From Cohaesibacter intestini (GTDB lineage Bacteria; Pseudomonadota; Alphaproteobacteria; Rhizobiales; Cohaesibacteraceae), in NCBI RefSeq assembly GCF_003324485.1, contig NZ_QODK01000002.1:186001-250000 (forward strand): DNA of 64,000 nucleotides. The letters are read 5' to 3'. The number at the start of each line of letters is the position of its first letter. The first letter of the stretch is position 1. The translations under genes and the position numbers were made by a program. The notes beneath the pieces are model-generated. The model was not told where the DNA came from and searched no databases. It saw only the letters and a program-made list of their open reading frames with translations. Positions 20,560-29,752 of the stretch are shown here, in pieces.

Positions 20560-23481
20560 TTATTGCCGCAACAATGGAACAACGTTGCGTGGATTGATCT
20601 GATCGCGCAATGGGCGCAAGCTCACACATCCCCGTCCCGGCAAGAATCTTGCGCCGGGTTTACAGGCACAGGAGGTCCGCGATGTCTTGCGCATATTGGG
20701 ATAGCGGCAAACGCACTTCTCGCCCCGCTTGATGGCCGTTGTTCCATCACAGCGCGGTGGCTGCGGCACGACCACCTTCTGACAGCCACGACCGGGCACA
20801 AACTTCAAGCCCGGCAGACAGCGACATGCGGTGTTTGACGTTTTCGCCATGAAGGGATAGCGACAATCGCAACGGTTGTTGCGCAACACTGTCGTACGGG
20901 CATCACAGCGTGGGGGCCGTGGTCGATCCAACCGCACACATCCCCGGCCCGGACGCAACTTTGTTCCACGCGGGCAGGCACAAGCCACCGGCGACCGGCG
21001 CACCATATTGTCATAGCGGCAAAGGCAGGCCTTGCCCCGTTGAATGGTCGTCGCCTGATCACAAGCAACCGGTTGTGGCCTTGGCCGATCTACGCACCCT
21101 CGTCCCGGTACAAGGCGACTGCCGCGCGGGCAGACACATTGGGTCGGCGAGATCTTGCGCATGCCATCATAGCGGCAGGAACAACGGTTGCCCCGCGGCC
21201 GGGTTGAGCGCAAATTACAATCCGGCAATGGCACCACAATCGGTGGATCAAAAACCTCCGGGGGCTCAACGACTGGCGGAGGAGGCAGAGGAACACCCTG
21301 AAGGGGTACATCCACACAGGACTGCCTTGAGCGATCCCCAATCGGCGTTCCGGCATTGGCAAACAACGCTGGTGACAAGTCGCCTGTAACAGCCATTCCC
21401 AGCAAAGCCTGCAATTCTTCAAGGCCTCGCCGCGTATTCGGTCCCATCCGGCCATCCACCCCACCGGAGCGGATACCATTGGCTTCGATCAGCATCTGAG
21501 CTGCCGTCACTTGCTGGACCGGTGTCTGGCCCACACCCAAGAGAGCACAATTGTCAAACCGGCGATCTCGCGGTGGGGCTGCCAGTCGCATATCAAGGGT
21601 CAGGCGATGGGTTTCCCCCGCCTCAATCCGGATTCTATCCGTAAGGCAAAGGACCGACGCGCCAATCACCCGAGAACAATGCCAGTCTCGCCCACGCGAC
21701 ACCCGTACATCAATCACATCGGTGCCAGAGAAGCTGTCGGTGACCATCAGACTGTCCGTATAGGCCCGATCGCCGCGGTTGGTCACCGCGATCGAGAAGG
21801 CACAGCGATAGGTGCGGTTTGCGCGATCAAGAGAACAATCACTGATGCTGCGCTTCAGAATGCTCAGCTCAGGTGGTGCAGGCTGGTCGGGCAGCGGGAT
21901 GACCGGCGGCTCCTCTTCCCTCTGTTCGGGCTGCTCTTCTGGTGGCTGATATCCGATGCCCTGACAACCATAGACTTCCACATCCCCGACCAAACCACTG
22001 TCACTGCGATCGGGATAGGCGCCGTCATAATCGATGAAATGGCTCTTCCATGGCGGGCTATTCTCTTGCCGGGACAAATCGAATGGCTGCGCTTGCACCC
22101 CATCAATCCGCATCGCACCACCGTCTTTCAGGCGCTCATCCAGATTGGGCGCAAAGCGCAGACGTTCACCACTGCTCCAGAGCACATTCTGGCAGGCATC
22201 TGCGTCCATCTTGCCGTTTGCGTCATAGTCGGGGCCCAGCGCCACACCACCGGTGCCATTGCTATACTGACTGGCAAAGCCGATGGCATAGGGTTCGGGC
22301 TGAGCCCGCCAGCTGTCATCACGCTCTTTGACGAAGCGCAGCACCTCAGCCCGCCGCGCCTTGGTCACCTTGGAAAAATCGAACGAGCCGACACGCTCCC
22401 CACGCTGGGCAAGGATCATCGAACCATCAGGCCCAAAAGCAATATCAGTAATCTCAAGCGGCGGAACTCCGTCCGGCAGGATCAGTTCTTTGCGGGCATC
22501 AAACAGGAAGCCGCCATCACCGGGCGCAATACCAACCGACCAGATCTCCGGCCCGTCAGCCACGGCATAAAAGAGCCGCCCCTCATGGGCAGCCAAGCCC
22601 CAGACCCGTCGTTCTGCAGGGGCGAAGTGCCAACTTTCCGGATCCTCAACATCAAAGCTGGGATCACGAATATCAAGACGCGCCGTGCCTTCATGGGGCA
22701 CCTTCGGCAGCCCGGCCAGAGACCGCGCTGTGGTTCCGTGGTCAAAGGCCTCGAGCACATTGCCATCCATATCAAGGCGGAAAATCATCCCCGTTTCCAG
22801 ATCGGAGACGAAAAGTTGCTGGCTCTGTTTGTCAAAGGCAATATTGCCAAGGGCAGGCCCAGCATTGGCTTTGCCCGCCAGCTTGATCGAGGCAAACAGC
22901 GAGACTTCTCCGCTCACGCCATCCACTTTCCAGACGCTGCCCGGCGCATTGTCCGGGTTCGGTCCAAACAGCCCTTCCATAAAACGGGCATCAGCTCGCC
23001 CGGTCAGCAGCTTGTCTTCCTGCCCGTCTCCATTCTGGTCCGCACCGGAGATCGGAAGACCATAAGCAGACGTCGCCGTCAGATAAAGGCTGGGCGCCTC
23101 TGCGTCATCCAGTGCTATACCGAAAATCTGCCCGACCGCTCCGGCCGGAATTGTGACATAAGCGGGTCGTTTGGCTTCCTTGCCTTCAAATGCCCCCAAA
23201 CCATCAATCGGAAAGACGGACACCGAGGCCCCTTCGAGATTGATAAAGCCGTCCCCGCTTTCATTGGTGCCCGAAAAGCCAGACATCACAAGGCTCGGCC
23301 CCTTGAGAAATCTGTCATTTCCTGCCAACTGGCTGCCTTGGGTCCCAACCGTTACGGTTAAATCTTCGGGCATCGCGACCGGATCACGCGCCTTTGCTCC
23401 GGTGGAAACGATCGTCATGCCGAGAAGGAATGACGCAAGTGTCATCCAGCGCGACGCTCTATAGCAACTGATAATACACAT
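20560..23481 (-). CDS. Large secreted multidomain protein with four cysteine-rich repeats
   Basis: A 973-residue exported protein of unknown function. An N-terminal signal peptide (about residues 1-31, ending STGAKA) precedes a 480-residue region of beta-propeller/NHL character. After a Pro/Glu-rich linker, residues 534-657 resemble a DUF11-type surface domain. Residues 658-708 (MLIEANGI, GGVDGRMGPNTRRGLEELQ) look like a peptidoglycan-binding fold. A Pro-rich linker leads to four tandem repeats of exactly 52 residues at 755, 807, 859 and 911. Each has about six cysteines with the pattern C-x8-RG-x-x-CxCRY-x-x-M, C-x-C and PGRGC. GAGGGGAG precedes the ATG. The gene is divergent from csgF-csgG and may be a wall-linked partner of the curli fibre; that role is inference. 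Confidence 0.8.
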   Translation of the reverse strand: MCIISCYRASRWMTLASFLLGMTIVSTGAKARDPVAMPEDLTVTVGTQGSQLAGNDRFLKGPSLVMSGFSGTNESGDGFINLEGASVSVFPIDGLGAFEGKEAKRPAYVTIPAGAVGQIFGIALDDAEAPSLYLTATSAYGLPISGADQNGDGQEDKLLTGRADARFMEGLFGPNPDNAPGSVWKVDGVSGEVSLFASIKLAGKANAGPALGNIAFDKQSQQLFVSDLETGMIFRLDMDGNVLEAFDHGTTARSLAGLPKVPHEGTARLDIRDPSFDVEDPESWHFAPAERRVWGLAAHEGRLFYAVADGPEIWSVGIAPGDGGFLFDARKELILPDGVPPLEITDIAFGPDGSMILAQRGERVGSFDFSKVTKARRAEVLRFVKERDDSWRAQPEPYAIGFASQYSNGTGGVALGPDYDANGKMDADACQNVLWSSGERLRFAPNLDERLKDGGAMRIDGVQAQPFDLSRQENSPPWKSHFIDYDGAYPDRSDSGLVGDVEVYGCQGIGYQPPEEQPEQREEEPPVIPLPDQPAPPELSILKRSISDCSLDRANRTYRCAFSIAVTNRGDRAYTDSLMVTDSFSGTDVIDVRVSRGRDWHCSRVIGASVLCLTDRIRIEAGETHRLTLDMRLAAPPRDRRFDNCALLGVGQTPVQQVTAAQMLIEANGIRSGGVDGRMGPNTRRGLEELQALLGMAVTGDLSPALFANAGTPIGDRSRQSCVDVPLQGVPLPPPPVVEPPEVFDPPIVVPLPDCNLRSTRPRGNRCSCRYDGMRKISPTQCVCPRGSRLVPGRGCVDRPRPQPVACDQATTIQRGKACLCRYDNMVRRSPVACACPRGTKLRPGRGCVRLDRPRPPRCDARTTVLRNNRCDCRYPFMAKTSNTACRCLPGLKFVPGRGCQKVVVPQPPRCDGTTAIKRGEKCVCRYPNMRKTSRTSCACKPGARFLPGRGCVSLRPLRDQINPRNVVPLLRQ

Positions 23482-23911
23482 TCGATATTGCTCCCCTCAT
23501 CAGGCATCCTCACAACTGGTCAAACCAGCCCTGCCTGTTTGCGCTCCGAACAAGCGAAATATTGCCCCGGATCGCACCACACGCACGCATTGTACCATTC
23601 GATAGAGGCAGAATGAGGCAGCAAGCCAGAAAAAGACAAACTCTGGCAGTCATCCACCGCAAGTAGGCTAGTTTTGGCCTTTTCATGCGCTCCAGACCGT
23701 CAACCGTTGCAAGAAAATCACGCCCTAACCACAATCTGTAATTTATTAGATTGACTAGATACAACCAGTACACTAACAATCCTTTAAGTTGTATACAAAA
23801 TTTAATTCAACTTATACGAATTACGCCTCATCAGGCCAGACTTAAGTGACCAATGACAGGCAATTCCAGAGCGGACTGCCATCCAGAGTGTCATTGACCG
23901 GGGGAAAAACA
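23482..23911. promoter_or_regulatory. Divergent control region of the curli locus
   Basis: 430 bases between the 973-residue protein gene and csgF, AT-rich from 23700 to 23830. It contains an inverted repeat CAATCT-N10-AGATTG at 23733-23754 and a 10-bp palindrome TTGTATACAA at 23789-23798. Either could be an operator for a biofilm regulator. A TTG-initiated frame at 23510-23779 on the minus strand has no ribosome-binding site and no recognisable product, so I do not call it. Confidence 0.5.
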
Positions 23912-24352
23912 GTGAAAAGACTTTTCGTTCTTGTCGGCATTCTCGCCGCAACTGGCCCCGTCGGGGCCGCCGAACTGACCTACACGCCGGTCAACCCATC
24001 CTTCGGGGGCAACGCGTTGAACTCATCACACCTAATTTCAACCGCCAATGCCCAACGCACGGCAACTGCCAGTGACGCCAACAGCAACGCGTCGAACAAC
24101 ACCACTTCTTCGTCCAGTTCCACGTCAGCTGATCTGTTCGTCCGGCAGCTGGAGGGTCGTCTGCTCTCGGCTCTGGCAAGCCAGGTGACCGAAGCAATCT
24201 TCGGCGACAACCCGCAAGACAGCGGCACGGTGACCTTCGGCGACACCGAAATCACCTTCAACCGTGGCACCGACTCCATTTCGCTGGTCATCACCGATTT
24301 TACCGATGGCACCGTGACGGAAATCGAAGTCCCGCAACTCGTCTCCAACTAA
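23912..24352 (+). CDS. csgF: Curli assembly protein CsgF
   Basis: Curli secretion component that docks on the outside of the CsgG pore and helps fibre nucleation. The 146-residue protein starts at a GTG (23912) preceded by GGGGG. It has a signal peptide (VKRLFVLVGILAATGPVGA) and the diagnostic CsgF N-terminal motif AELTYTPVNPSFGGNALNSS, known in E. coli to insert into the CsgG constriction. A Ser/Asn-rich linker follows, then a C-terminal domain (ADLFVRQLEGRLLSALASQV through VTEIEVPQLVSN). csgG begins six bases after its stop, so the two are translated together. Confidence 0.9.
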   Translation: MKRLFVLVGILAATGPVGAAELTYTPVNPSFGGNALNSSHLISTANAQRTATASDANSNASNNTTSSSSSTSADLFVRQLEGRLLSALASQVTEAIFGDNPQDSGTVTFGDTEITFNRGTDSISLVITDFTDGTVTEIEVPQLVSN

Positions 24353-24358
24353 GAGCGG

Positions 24359-25432
24359 ATGAATTTCATGCCTATTGTTGACACTCTCCGCGCTTCAGCT
24401 CGCGCCTCTATGCGCAAAGGCCTGATCGCCACGTCCACCCTCTGCCTTGTTGCATTGACAGGCTGCGCCTCTCATCAAACCCTGATGACCGAAGAGCCGA
24501 TTGTTGCGCAGATCACTCCGGTCAATCTCAAGCTGCGCCAGATCCCGCCACCGAAAAAGCGGATCCCGGTCGCCGTCTATGAGTTTCAGGACCAGACCGG
24601 GCAGTATAAGGAAGCCAAAAATTATCAGCAGCTCTCACGCGCGGTCACGCAAGGCGGCGCAGCCATCCTGATCAAGGCCCTTCAGGATGCGGGGAACCGC
24701 CAATGGTTTACCGTGATGGAGCGCAACCGGCTGGCCAATCTGCTCAAGGAACGTCAGATCGTCACCGAAATGCGCCGTCTTTATCGCGGTGAGACAAGAA
24801 TAAGCGCTCGCGCCCTGCCCCCGCTCAAACATGCAGCCATCATCATCGAAGGCGGCATTGTCGGCTATAACTCCAATGTCAATACGGGCGGCATCGGTGC
24901 GCGCTATCTCGGTATCGGGGCCGACACGAAATATTCCAAGGATGAAATCACCGTTGCGCTCAGAGCCGTCTCAACAAAAAGCGGCGAGGTGCTTGCAACG
25001 GTCACCGCCCGCAAGACCGTGGTATCGGTCGCCTTGCAGGCAGGCGTCTTCCGCTTCATCAAGCTTGATGAACTGCTCGAAGGGGAAGCTGGCATAACCA
25101 ACAACGAACCACGCCAACTGGCCGTTGAAGCAGCCGTTGAGAAAGCCGTTGAAGCGATGATCGTCGAAGGCGTCGATCTGGGCATCTGGCAGTTCCGCGA
25201 TCCGGATGATGGATTGAACTATGTGCGCACCTATCGCACCGGCAAGCAGGGTCTGGCAACCGATGCCATGGCGCTTGCCAAAGCCAGCCCGGAAACCGGA
25301 AGAGTTGCGTCCATCACCACAACGGTCCCGCGGACATATCGCCCATCCAAGGCAAAAGTAAAAAGACCCGTGAAGCAAAAAACAAGACGCCTTCCACCAC
25401 CTTATTCAAGCAACGAGTCTCCATCAGGGTAG
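24359..25432 (+). CDS. csgG: Curli secretion channel lipoprotein CsgG
   Basis: Outer-membrane lipoprotein that forms the nonameric export pore for curlins. Of 357 residues, the first 36 form a lipoprotein signal ending in the lipobox LTGC (Cys36). The CsgG domain is clear: RIPVAVYEFQDQTGQYK, ALQDAGNRQWFTVMERNRLA, IIIEGGIVGYNSNVNTGGIG, DEITVALRAVSTKSGEVLAT and VFRFIKLDELLEGEAGITNN. A C-terminal basic, proline-rich tail of about 45 residues extends beyond the usual end. Starts at 24359, 24368 or 24410 are all possible; none has a strong ribosome-binding site, perhaps because of coupling to csgF. Confidence 0.93.
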   Translation: MNFMPIVDTLRASARASMRKGLIATSTLCLVALTGCASHQTLMTEEPIVAQITPVNLKLRQIPPPKKRIPVAVYEFQDQTGQYKEAKNYQQLSRAVTQGGAAILIKALQDAGNRQWFTVMERNRLANLLKERQIVTEMRRLYRGETRISARALPPLKHAAIIIEGGIVGYNSNVNTGGIGARYLGIGADTKYSKDEITVALRAVSTKSGEVLATVTARKTVVSVALQAGVFRFIKLDELLEGEAGITNNEPRQLAVEAAVEKAVEAMIVEGVDLGIWQFRDPDDGLNYVRTYRTGKQGLATDAMALAKASPETGRVASITTTVPRTYRPSKAKVKRPVKQKTRRLPPPYSSNESPSG

Positions 25433-25744
25433 ATTCGCACCTTAAATCTCAAGTTGCGTTAGGTTGCAGAACGAAAATCTGCTGCAGACTTTTTGTTTTA
25501 TATTAGAAAACATGACGCTTACGGCGATATTTAGCGAATTAATACAATAAGTTAACACATTAACCACTTGGTAACTTTTATATTGACTTGGTATCTTAAT
25601 GAATTATAAATGATTGCAATGTTGCCGATTACACAATCAGGTTGCAATCGAGTTTGACGATAGCATTGCACCAAGGGCTGGCTAAAGCCACGGGCGACAT
25701 GGGTGAAGCTCTTGAAATAGACATTTGATTTTGGAGACTTAATT
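25433..25744. promoter_or_regulatory. AT-rich leader of the first curlin gene
   Basis: 312 bases, markedly AT-rich between 25495 and 25620. A small hairpin (GCAGA and TCTGC arms at 25466-25482) followed by a T-rich tract to 25500 may end the csgFG transcript. The rest probably holds a separate promoter for the curlin genes, ending with GGAGA before the ATG at 25745. Confidence 0.45.
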
Positions 25745-27412
25745 ATGAAAAAACTTCGTTTGGCCCTTCTAGCGGCAACAGCAGGACTTTCGGTTGCTGC
25801 CTCCGCCTTCGCAGCAGACAACAATGCGACCCTCACGCAATCGGGCTCTGCAAACACCGCATTGATTGATCAGTCAGGTGGCACCAACAACGAAGCCTAT
25901 GCCCACCAGACCAACAATGGCGACACAAACTCCAACGCCCTGGAAATTCTGCAAAGCAGTCATGCGCATCAAAATGTTTTCAGCGTTGATCAGAACGCGG
26001 TGTTGGGCACAGGCGCCAACAGTGCAACTGTGACACAGAATGGCGGTTACTCGAACAGTGTACGCAACCTCGATCAGACCACGGGCACTGGCGCGGGCAA
26101 CAACACCACGACCATCACCCAATCGGGTTACTCCAACGACCTGAACAGCGTCACGCAAACCAACACCGGCGATGATGACAACAGCATCACCGCAACGATC
26201 ATTGGTGGCAGCAATGGCTCGACCTATATTGGCGGTGTGAGAGAAACGCTCGACGGGTATGCAGCGAATGTGGGGGTTACCAACGGCGAGCTTATTCAGA
26301 ACGGCACCGGCAACACGATTGAGCTGAATGTCAATGGCGACCAGAACGATTTCGGCGTCACCCAAGAAGGCGGCGTCAACACGCTGAGCGCTCTGAACAT
26401 CACCGGCAATGCGAACGAGTTGGGCGTATATCAGAACAGCAACCTTGCAACGGGCAATGATCTGACCATTGAAGGCATCGTTGGTGACAGCAACAATATC
26501 GGCGTGCTGCAGGATGGCACCAACAGCAACCTTGCCAACATCAACCTGGGTGGCACAGCCGGATCACCAAGCAACAGCAACAATGTCCTGCTGCGGCAAA
26601 GCGACGGCACCATTGCAGACATTGACATCACCAGCGGTGACTCCAACGATATCAATGTCTTGCAACAGAATGCATCGACCACGGACAACGACGTCGATGT
26701 CGATGTCGCAGGAAGCTCGAATGATCTCGACATTCTTCAGGATGGCAACGGCAATGCGGCCACCACGAATGTTGCGGGCAACAACAATGGTGTTGACGTG
26801 GTGCAAGATGGCAACGCAAGCACGACCCTCGCAAGCATCACAGGCGACCTGAACCTGATTGACGTTGACCAGATCCGCGATGACATGACAGCAAACCTGA
26901 CCGTTCTGGGTGGGTCCAACGACTTGACCGTCTACCAGAATGGGAACCACAGCACGACCAACATGGATGTCACCGGTTCCAGCAACACGATTGACGTCAA
27001 TCAGGGTCCACACGATTCGCAAACGGCAGACATTGCTGTTACCGGCAACAGCAATGACTTCAGTGTCCGTCAGTTTGGCAAACGCTGGAACAATGCAGCG
27101 ATCACCATTTTCGGCAACAACAATGGCGCATCCCCTGTTGGTTTCACCGGAGATGCTTCAAGCACCGGCCTCACCACTGGGTCTTTCGTTCAGAACGGCC
27201 AGTCCAACACGGCAACGTGGAATGTCGGCCTCTCCGGCGATCTGAGCAACAACAACCTTCTGGCCATGTCTCAGGTTGGTGACTCCAACAATGTTCAGGT
27301 CGACATCTCTGCTGGCAGCACCAACCAGGTGGCAATTGCGCAGAATGGCAACAACAACAATTCTGTCGTAAGCCAGGTTGGCTCCGGCAACATCGTTGGC
27401 ATCACTCAATAA
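25745..27412 (+). CDS. Curlin-repeat amyloid subunit, very large (555 aa)
   Basis: Probable main fibre subunit, exported through CsgG. After a signal peptide (cut near AFA-A, residues 23/24) the whole protein is Asn/Gly/Gln/Thr-rich curlin repeats without cysteine. The ends are classical, with conserved glutamines 11 residues apart (32, 43; 533, 544, 555). The middle is different: single conserved glutamines at 285, 307, 332, 354, 376, 398, 420 and 443, about every 22 residues, in units like GSSNDLDILQDGNGNAATT. At 555 residues it is over three times the length of E. coli CsgA (151). GGAGA precedes the ATG. Assigning it as the CsgA counterpart is inference from position and repeats. Confidence 0.85.
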   Translation: MKKLRLALLAATAGLSVAASAFAADNNATLTQSGSANTALIDQSGGTNNEAYAHQTNNGDTNSNALEILQSSHAHQNVFSVDQNAVLGTGANSATVTQNGGYSNSVRNLDQTTGTGAGNNTTTITQSGYSNDLNSVTQTNTGDDDNSITATIIGGSNGSTYIGGVRETLDGYAANVGVTNGELIQNGTGNTIELNVNGDQNDFGVTQEGGVNTLSALNITGNANELGVYQNSNLATGNDLTIEGIVGDSNNIGVLQDGTNSNLANINLGGTAGSPSNSNNVLLRQSDGTIADIDITSGDSNDINVLQQNASTTDNDVDVDVAGSSNDLDILQDGNGNAATTNVAGNNNGVDVVQDGNASTTLASITGDLNLIDVDQIRDDMTANLTVLGGSNDLTVYQNGNHSTTNMDVTGSSNTIDVNQGPHDSQTADIAVTGNSNDFSVRQFGKRWNNAAITIFGNNNGASPVGFTGDASSTGLTTGSFVQNGQSNTATWNVGLSGDLSNNNLLAMSQVGDSNNVQVDISAGSTNQVAIAQNGNNNNSVVSQVGSGNIVGITQ

Positions 27413-27433
27413 GCGACAATCATCTGACCTTCA

Positions 27434-27459
27434 GGTCGGGCGGGATTTCCTGCCCGACC
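27434..27459 (+). terminator. Hairpin between the first and second curlin genes
   Basis: The 8-bp GC-rich arms GGTCGGGC and GCCCGACC enclose a 10-base loop, followed by ATTTTGATTGATTT. Its position 22 bases after the stop fits a partial terminator or a 3' mRNA stabiliser. Confidence 0.65.
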
Positions 27460-27508
27460 ATTTTGATTGATTTACTATCTTTTCTTTTTCTTTGCTTGAG
27501 GTGACATC

Positions 27509-29050
27509 ATGAAACGGCCAAGTGTTATCCGCCTGACATCCGCCATGGCGCTCCTCATGCTCGCAAGCCCCGCCTTGGCCAATGACAATGAAGTCTATAT
27601 CGGCCAGACCGGTGTCACCAACAGGGTCGCCATAGACCAGTTGGGTGAGGCCAACATGGTCGGTGCGAACGACAGTTCCCTTTTTGTCTTGCAGGATGGC
27701 AGCAACAATGACGTAGCGGTCACCCAGACCGGCTATGCCAATCAGGCAGGCGCAACAGGTAGCGCAGGCGCCGTGGGACTTCAAGGTCTCTATCAGACGG
27801 GCGACAGCAACAGCCTGACCATCACCCAGCAATCCACCGCCAGCACGGGGCTGAATGTCATTGGCGCGGTATCACAAGTCGCTCCGACCAGTCTCGCTTC
27901 CGGGCCAAGCAACAGCCTGACCATCACCCAGACCGATGCCTCGATCCTTGGTGCCGTGGGCAGTGGCAATGGCGACAGTGCTCACACGGTGGGCGAAATT
28001 CTCCAGATCCAGACCGGCACCAGCGCCAACATAGCGACCATCTCTCAGTATGACGGATCCAATGGAGGCGACACGGGCAACCGGGTGCAAATTCTGGTTC
28101 AGGACGGCACCGACAATCTGGCGACCATCACCCAGCAGGAAGCCGCCAATCAGGTGGGCGATCTGCGCCAGTTCGGTTCGGGCAACGGGGCAACCGTCAC
28201 CCAGGAAGACGGCACCGACAATCGCCTTGACACTTTTCGACAGGATGGCACGGGCAACCGGGCGATCGTCACCATGACCGGCTCGCGCAATCTGGTTTTC
28301 TCCCTGTTGCAAAATAACGCATTGATGGGCGTGGTCGGCAATCTTGCCACCATCACGCTGGGAGGCGATGACAATGGCGGTGACGGAATGGGAGGGCTTG
28401 GGCAGTTTACCAACAATGTCACCCGACTGCTGCAAGTGGCCCAGGCAGAACTGCGCCAACTTGGCGACGAAAACATGCTCAATTTCGTAACATCCGGCGC
28501 ATCCGTCGCCAATCTCTATGGCTTTGTGCAGGATGGCGATGGCAATGTCATCAGCGGAACGGTCGACGGTGAGGAGAATGAAGTCGCCTTGCTGCAGATC
28601 GGCGATGGCAACCGTTATGATTTTAGTCAGACCGGAAATCTCAACGCCACTGCCGTTTCGAGCCGCGGCGACAATAACAGCCTTTTCATCGAACAGGACG
28701 GCAATGACAACATCATTGACGTGTCCTTTGACGGTGGCGTCGCGCCAATCACCCGCAGCAATCAGAATAATGATCCCGCCTTGGGTGGTTTTTCCGAACT
28801 GGCTCTTTCCCATGCTGGCAGTCTTGAGCCCGGAGACATCCGACAATCCGGCGATCAGAACAGCATCCGGATTGCCACCGAAAACAGTAACTTTAACAAA
28901 TTTGCCACCTCCCAGAATGGCAATCAGAATGTGATCGAAGGCGAAATTATCGGCGACAACAATCAGGCAGTGGTCATTCAGTCGGGCGATTTGAACTATA
29001 CCCTTCTTCGCCAGACCGGCAATTACAACCAAGCTGTCATCCTGCAGTAG
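27509..29050 (+). CDS. Curlin-repeat amyloid protein (513 aa)
   Basis: Second large exported curlin-repeat protein. The signal peptide ends at SPALA, near residue 24. The repeats are irregular, with canonical pairs of glutamines 11 residues apart (33/44, 62/73, 198/209, 221/232, 363/374, 491/502/513). Other stretches are spaced by 22 (341/363, 374/396) or broken by glycine-rich insertions, such as GGDDNGGDGMGG near 285. It ends QTGNYNQAVILQ, the usual final strand. No cysteine is present. It may be a co-polymerising or spacing subunit; the sequence alone does not tell. It is downstream of the hairpin at 27434-27459. Confidence 0.82.
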   Translation: MKRPSVIRLTSAMALLMLASPALANDNEVYIGQTGVTNRVAIDQLGEANMVGANDSSLFVLQDGSNNDVAVTQTGYANQAGATGSAGAVGLQGLYQTGDSNSLTITQQSTASTGLNVIGAVSQVAPTSLASGPSNSLTITQTDASILGAVGSGNGDSAHTVGEILQIQTGTSANIATISQYDGSNGGDTGNRVQILVQDGTDNLATITQQEAANQVGDLRQFGSGNGATVTQEDGTDNRLDTFRQDGTGNRAIVTMTGSRNLVFSLLQNNALMGVVGNLATITLGGDDNGGDGMGGLGQFTNNVTRLLQVAQAELRQLGDENMLNFVTSGASVANLYGFVQDGDGNVISGTVDGEENEVALLQIGDGNRYDFSQTGNLNATAVSSRGDNNSLFIEQDGNDNIIDVSFDGGVAPITRSNQNNDPALGGFSELALSHAGSLEPGDIRQSGDQNSIRIATENSNFNKFATSQNGNQNVIEGEIIGDNNQAVVIQSGDLNYTLLRQTGNYNQAVILQ

Positions 29051-29212
29051 AAACAGGTTGCAACATAGACAATATAATCGCCTTAGTTTAATCTAAGATT
29101 CACTCTGCAACCAACAAAGCGGCCATATATGTCGATTTCTTGCGGCGAATAAGAGGCGAGTAAAGTTTTCCTGTTCTGATGGTTTCAAACGACACCAGCT
29201 CAGGATGAGGAA

Positions 29213-29722
29213 ATGATCAAACAAATGGTTATGGCTGCCGCTTTGCTAGCATCAAGCACGGTGGCCCATGCAACACAGGACGACAATGTCATCACGTTGC
29301 TGTCCGCGACCAATCAGGAAGGAAACACGCTTGACCTGATTGTAACTGGAGACACGAACAGTCTGGTTCTCGAACAATCGGCTGCCATGGGACTTGGCCA
29401 AGGCAATCTCATGGAGATCACGATCACCGGCAACAACAATGGTGGTGCAATTGGCAGCGCCTTCAGCGGCATCACCCTTGATAGCGGACTGGAGCCCGGT
29501 CACTTGCAGCAAACAGGCGCTGGCAACAGCATGCAGATCGACATTCAGGGATCTGACAATCTGTTTGCGGCCAGGCAAGACGGCCAAGGCAACAGCCTGA
29601 CCGCCACCATTCAAGGTTTTGACAATCAGGCCGCCATTCTGCAGGTCGGCCAGAACAACCACGCAAGCATCAGTCAGATGGGCAATGGCAACGCCATAAG
29701 TATCTCGCAACGTTCGTTCTGA
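29213..29722 (+). CDS. Short curlin-repeat protein, CsgB-like size (169 aa)
   Basis: Exported protein with a signal peptide cut near AHA-T (residue 20). It has curlin repeats ending with two glutamines 11 residues apart (AAILQVGQNNHASISQ and MGNGNAISISQ) and a short RSF tail. The length is close to E. coli CsgB (151), and a basic residue just after the last repeat recalls the C-terminus of CsgB (VTQR), the surface nucleator. On these grounds a nucleator role is possible but only inferred. GAGGAA lies directly before the ATG. The next curlin gene begins 30 bases after its stop, so these two are surely co-transcribed. Confidence 0.78.
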   Translation: MIKQMVMAAALLASSTVAHATQDDNVITLLSATNQEGNTLDLIVTGDTNSLVLEQSAAMGLGQGNLMEITITGNNNGGAIGSAFSGITLDSGLEPGHLQQTGAGNSMQIDIQGSDNLFAARQDGQGNSLTATIQGFDNQAAILQVGQNNHASISQMGNGNAISISQRSF

Positions 29723-29752
29723 GATGTGCCCGTCACAAACGGAGAGCGGCAC

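Noticed and set aside
21511-23361. 616-residue open frame opposite the 973-residue protein
   Set aside because: The sense frame has a signal peptide, regular repeats, a ribosome-binding site and a terminator; the antisense frame has none.
23510-23779. 89-residue frame on the minus strand in the curli control region
   Set aside because: It starts at TTG without a ribosome-binding site and covers likely operators; there is no family resemblance.
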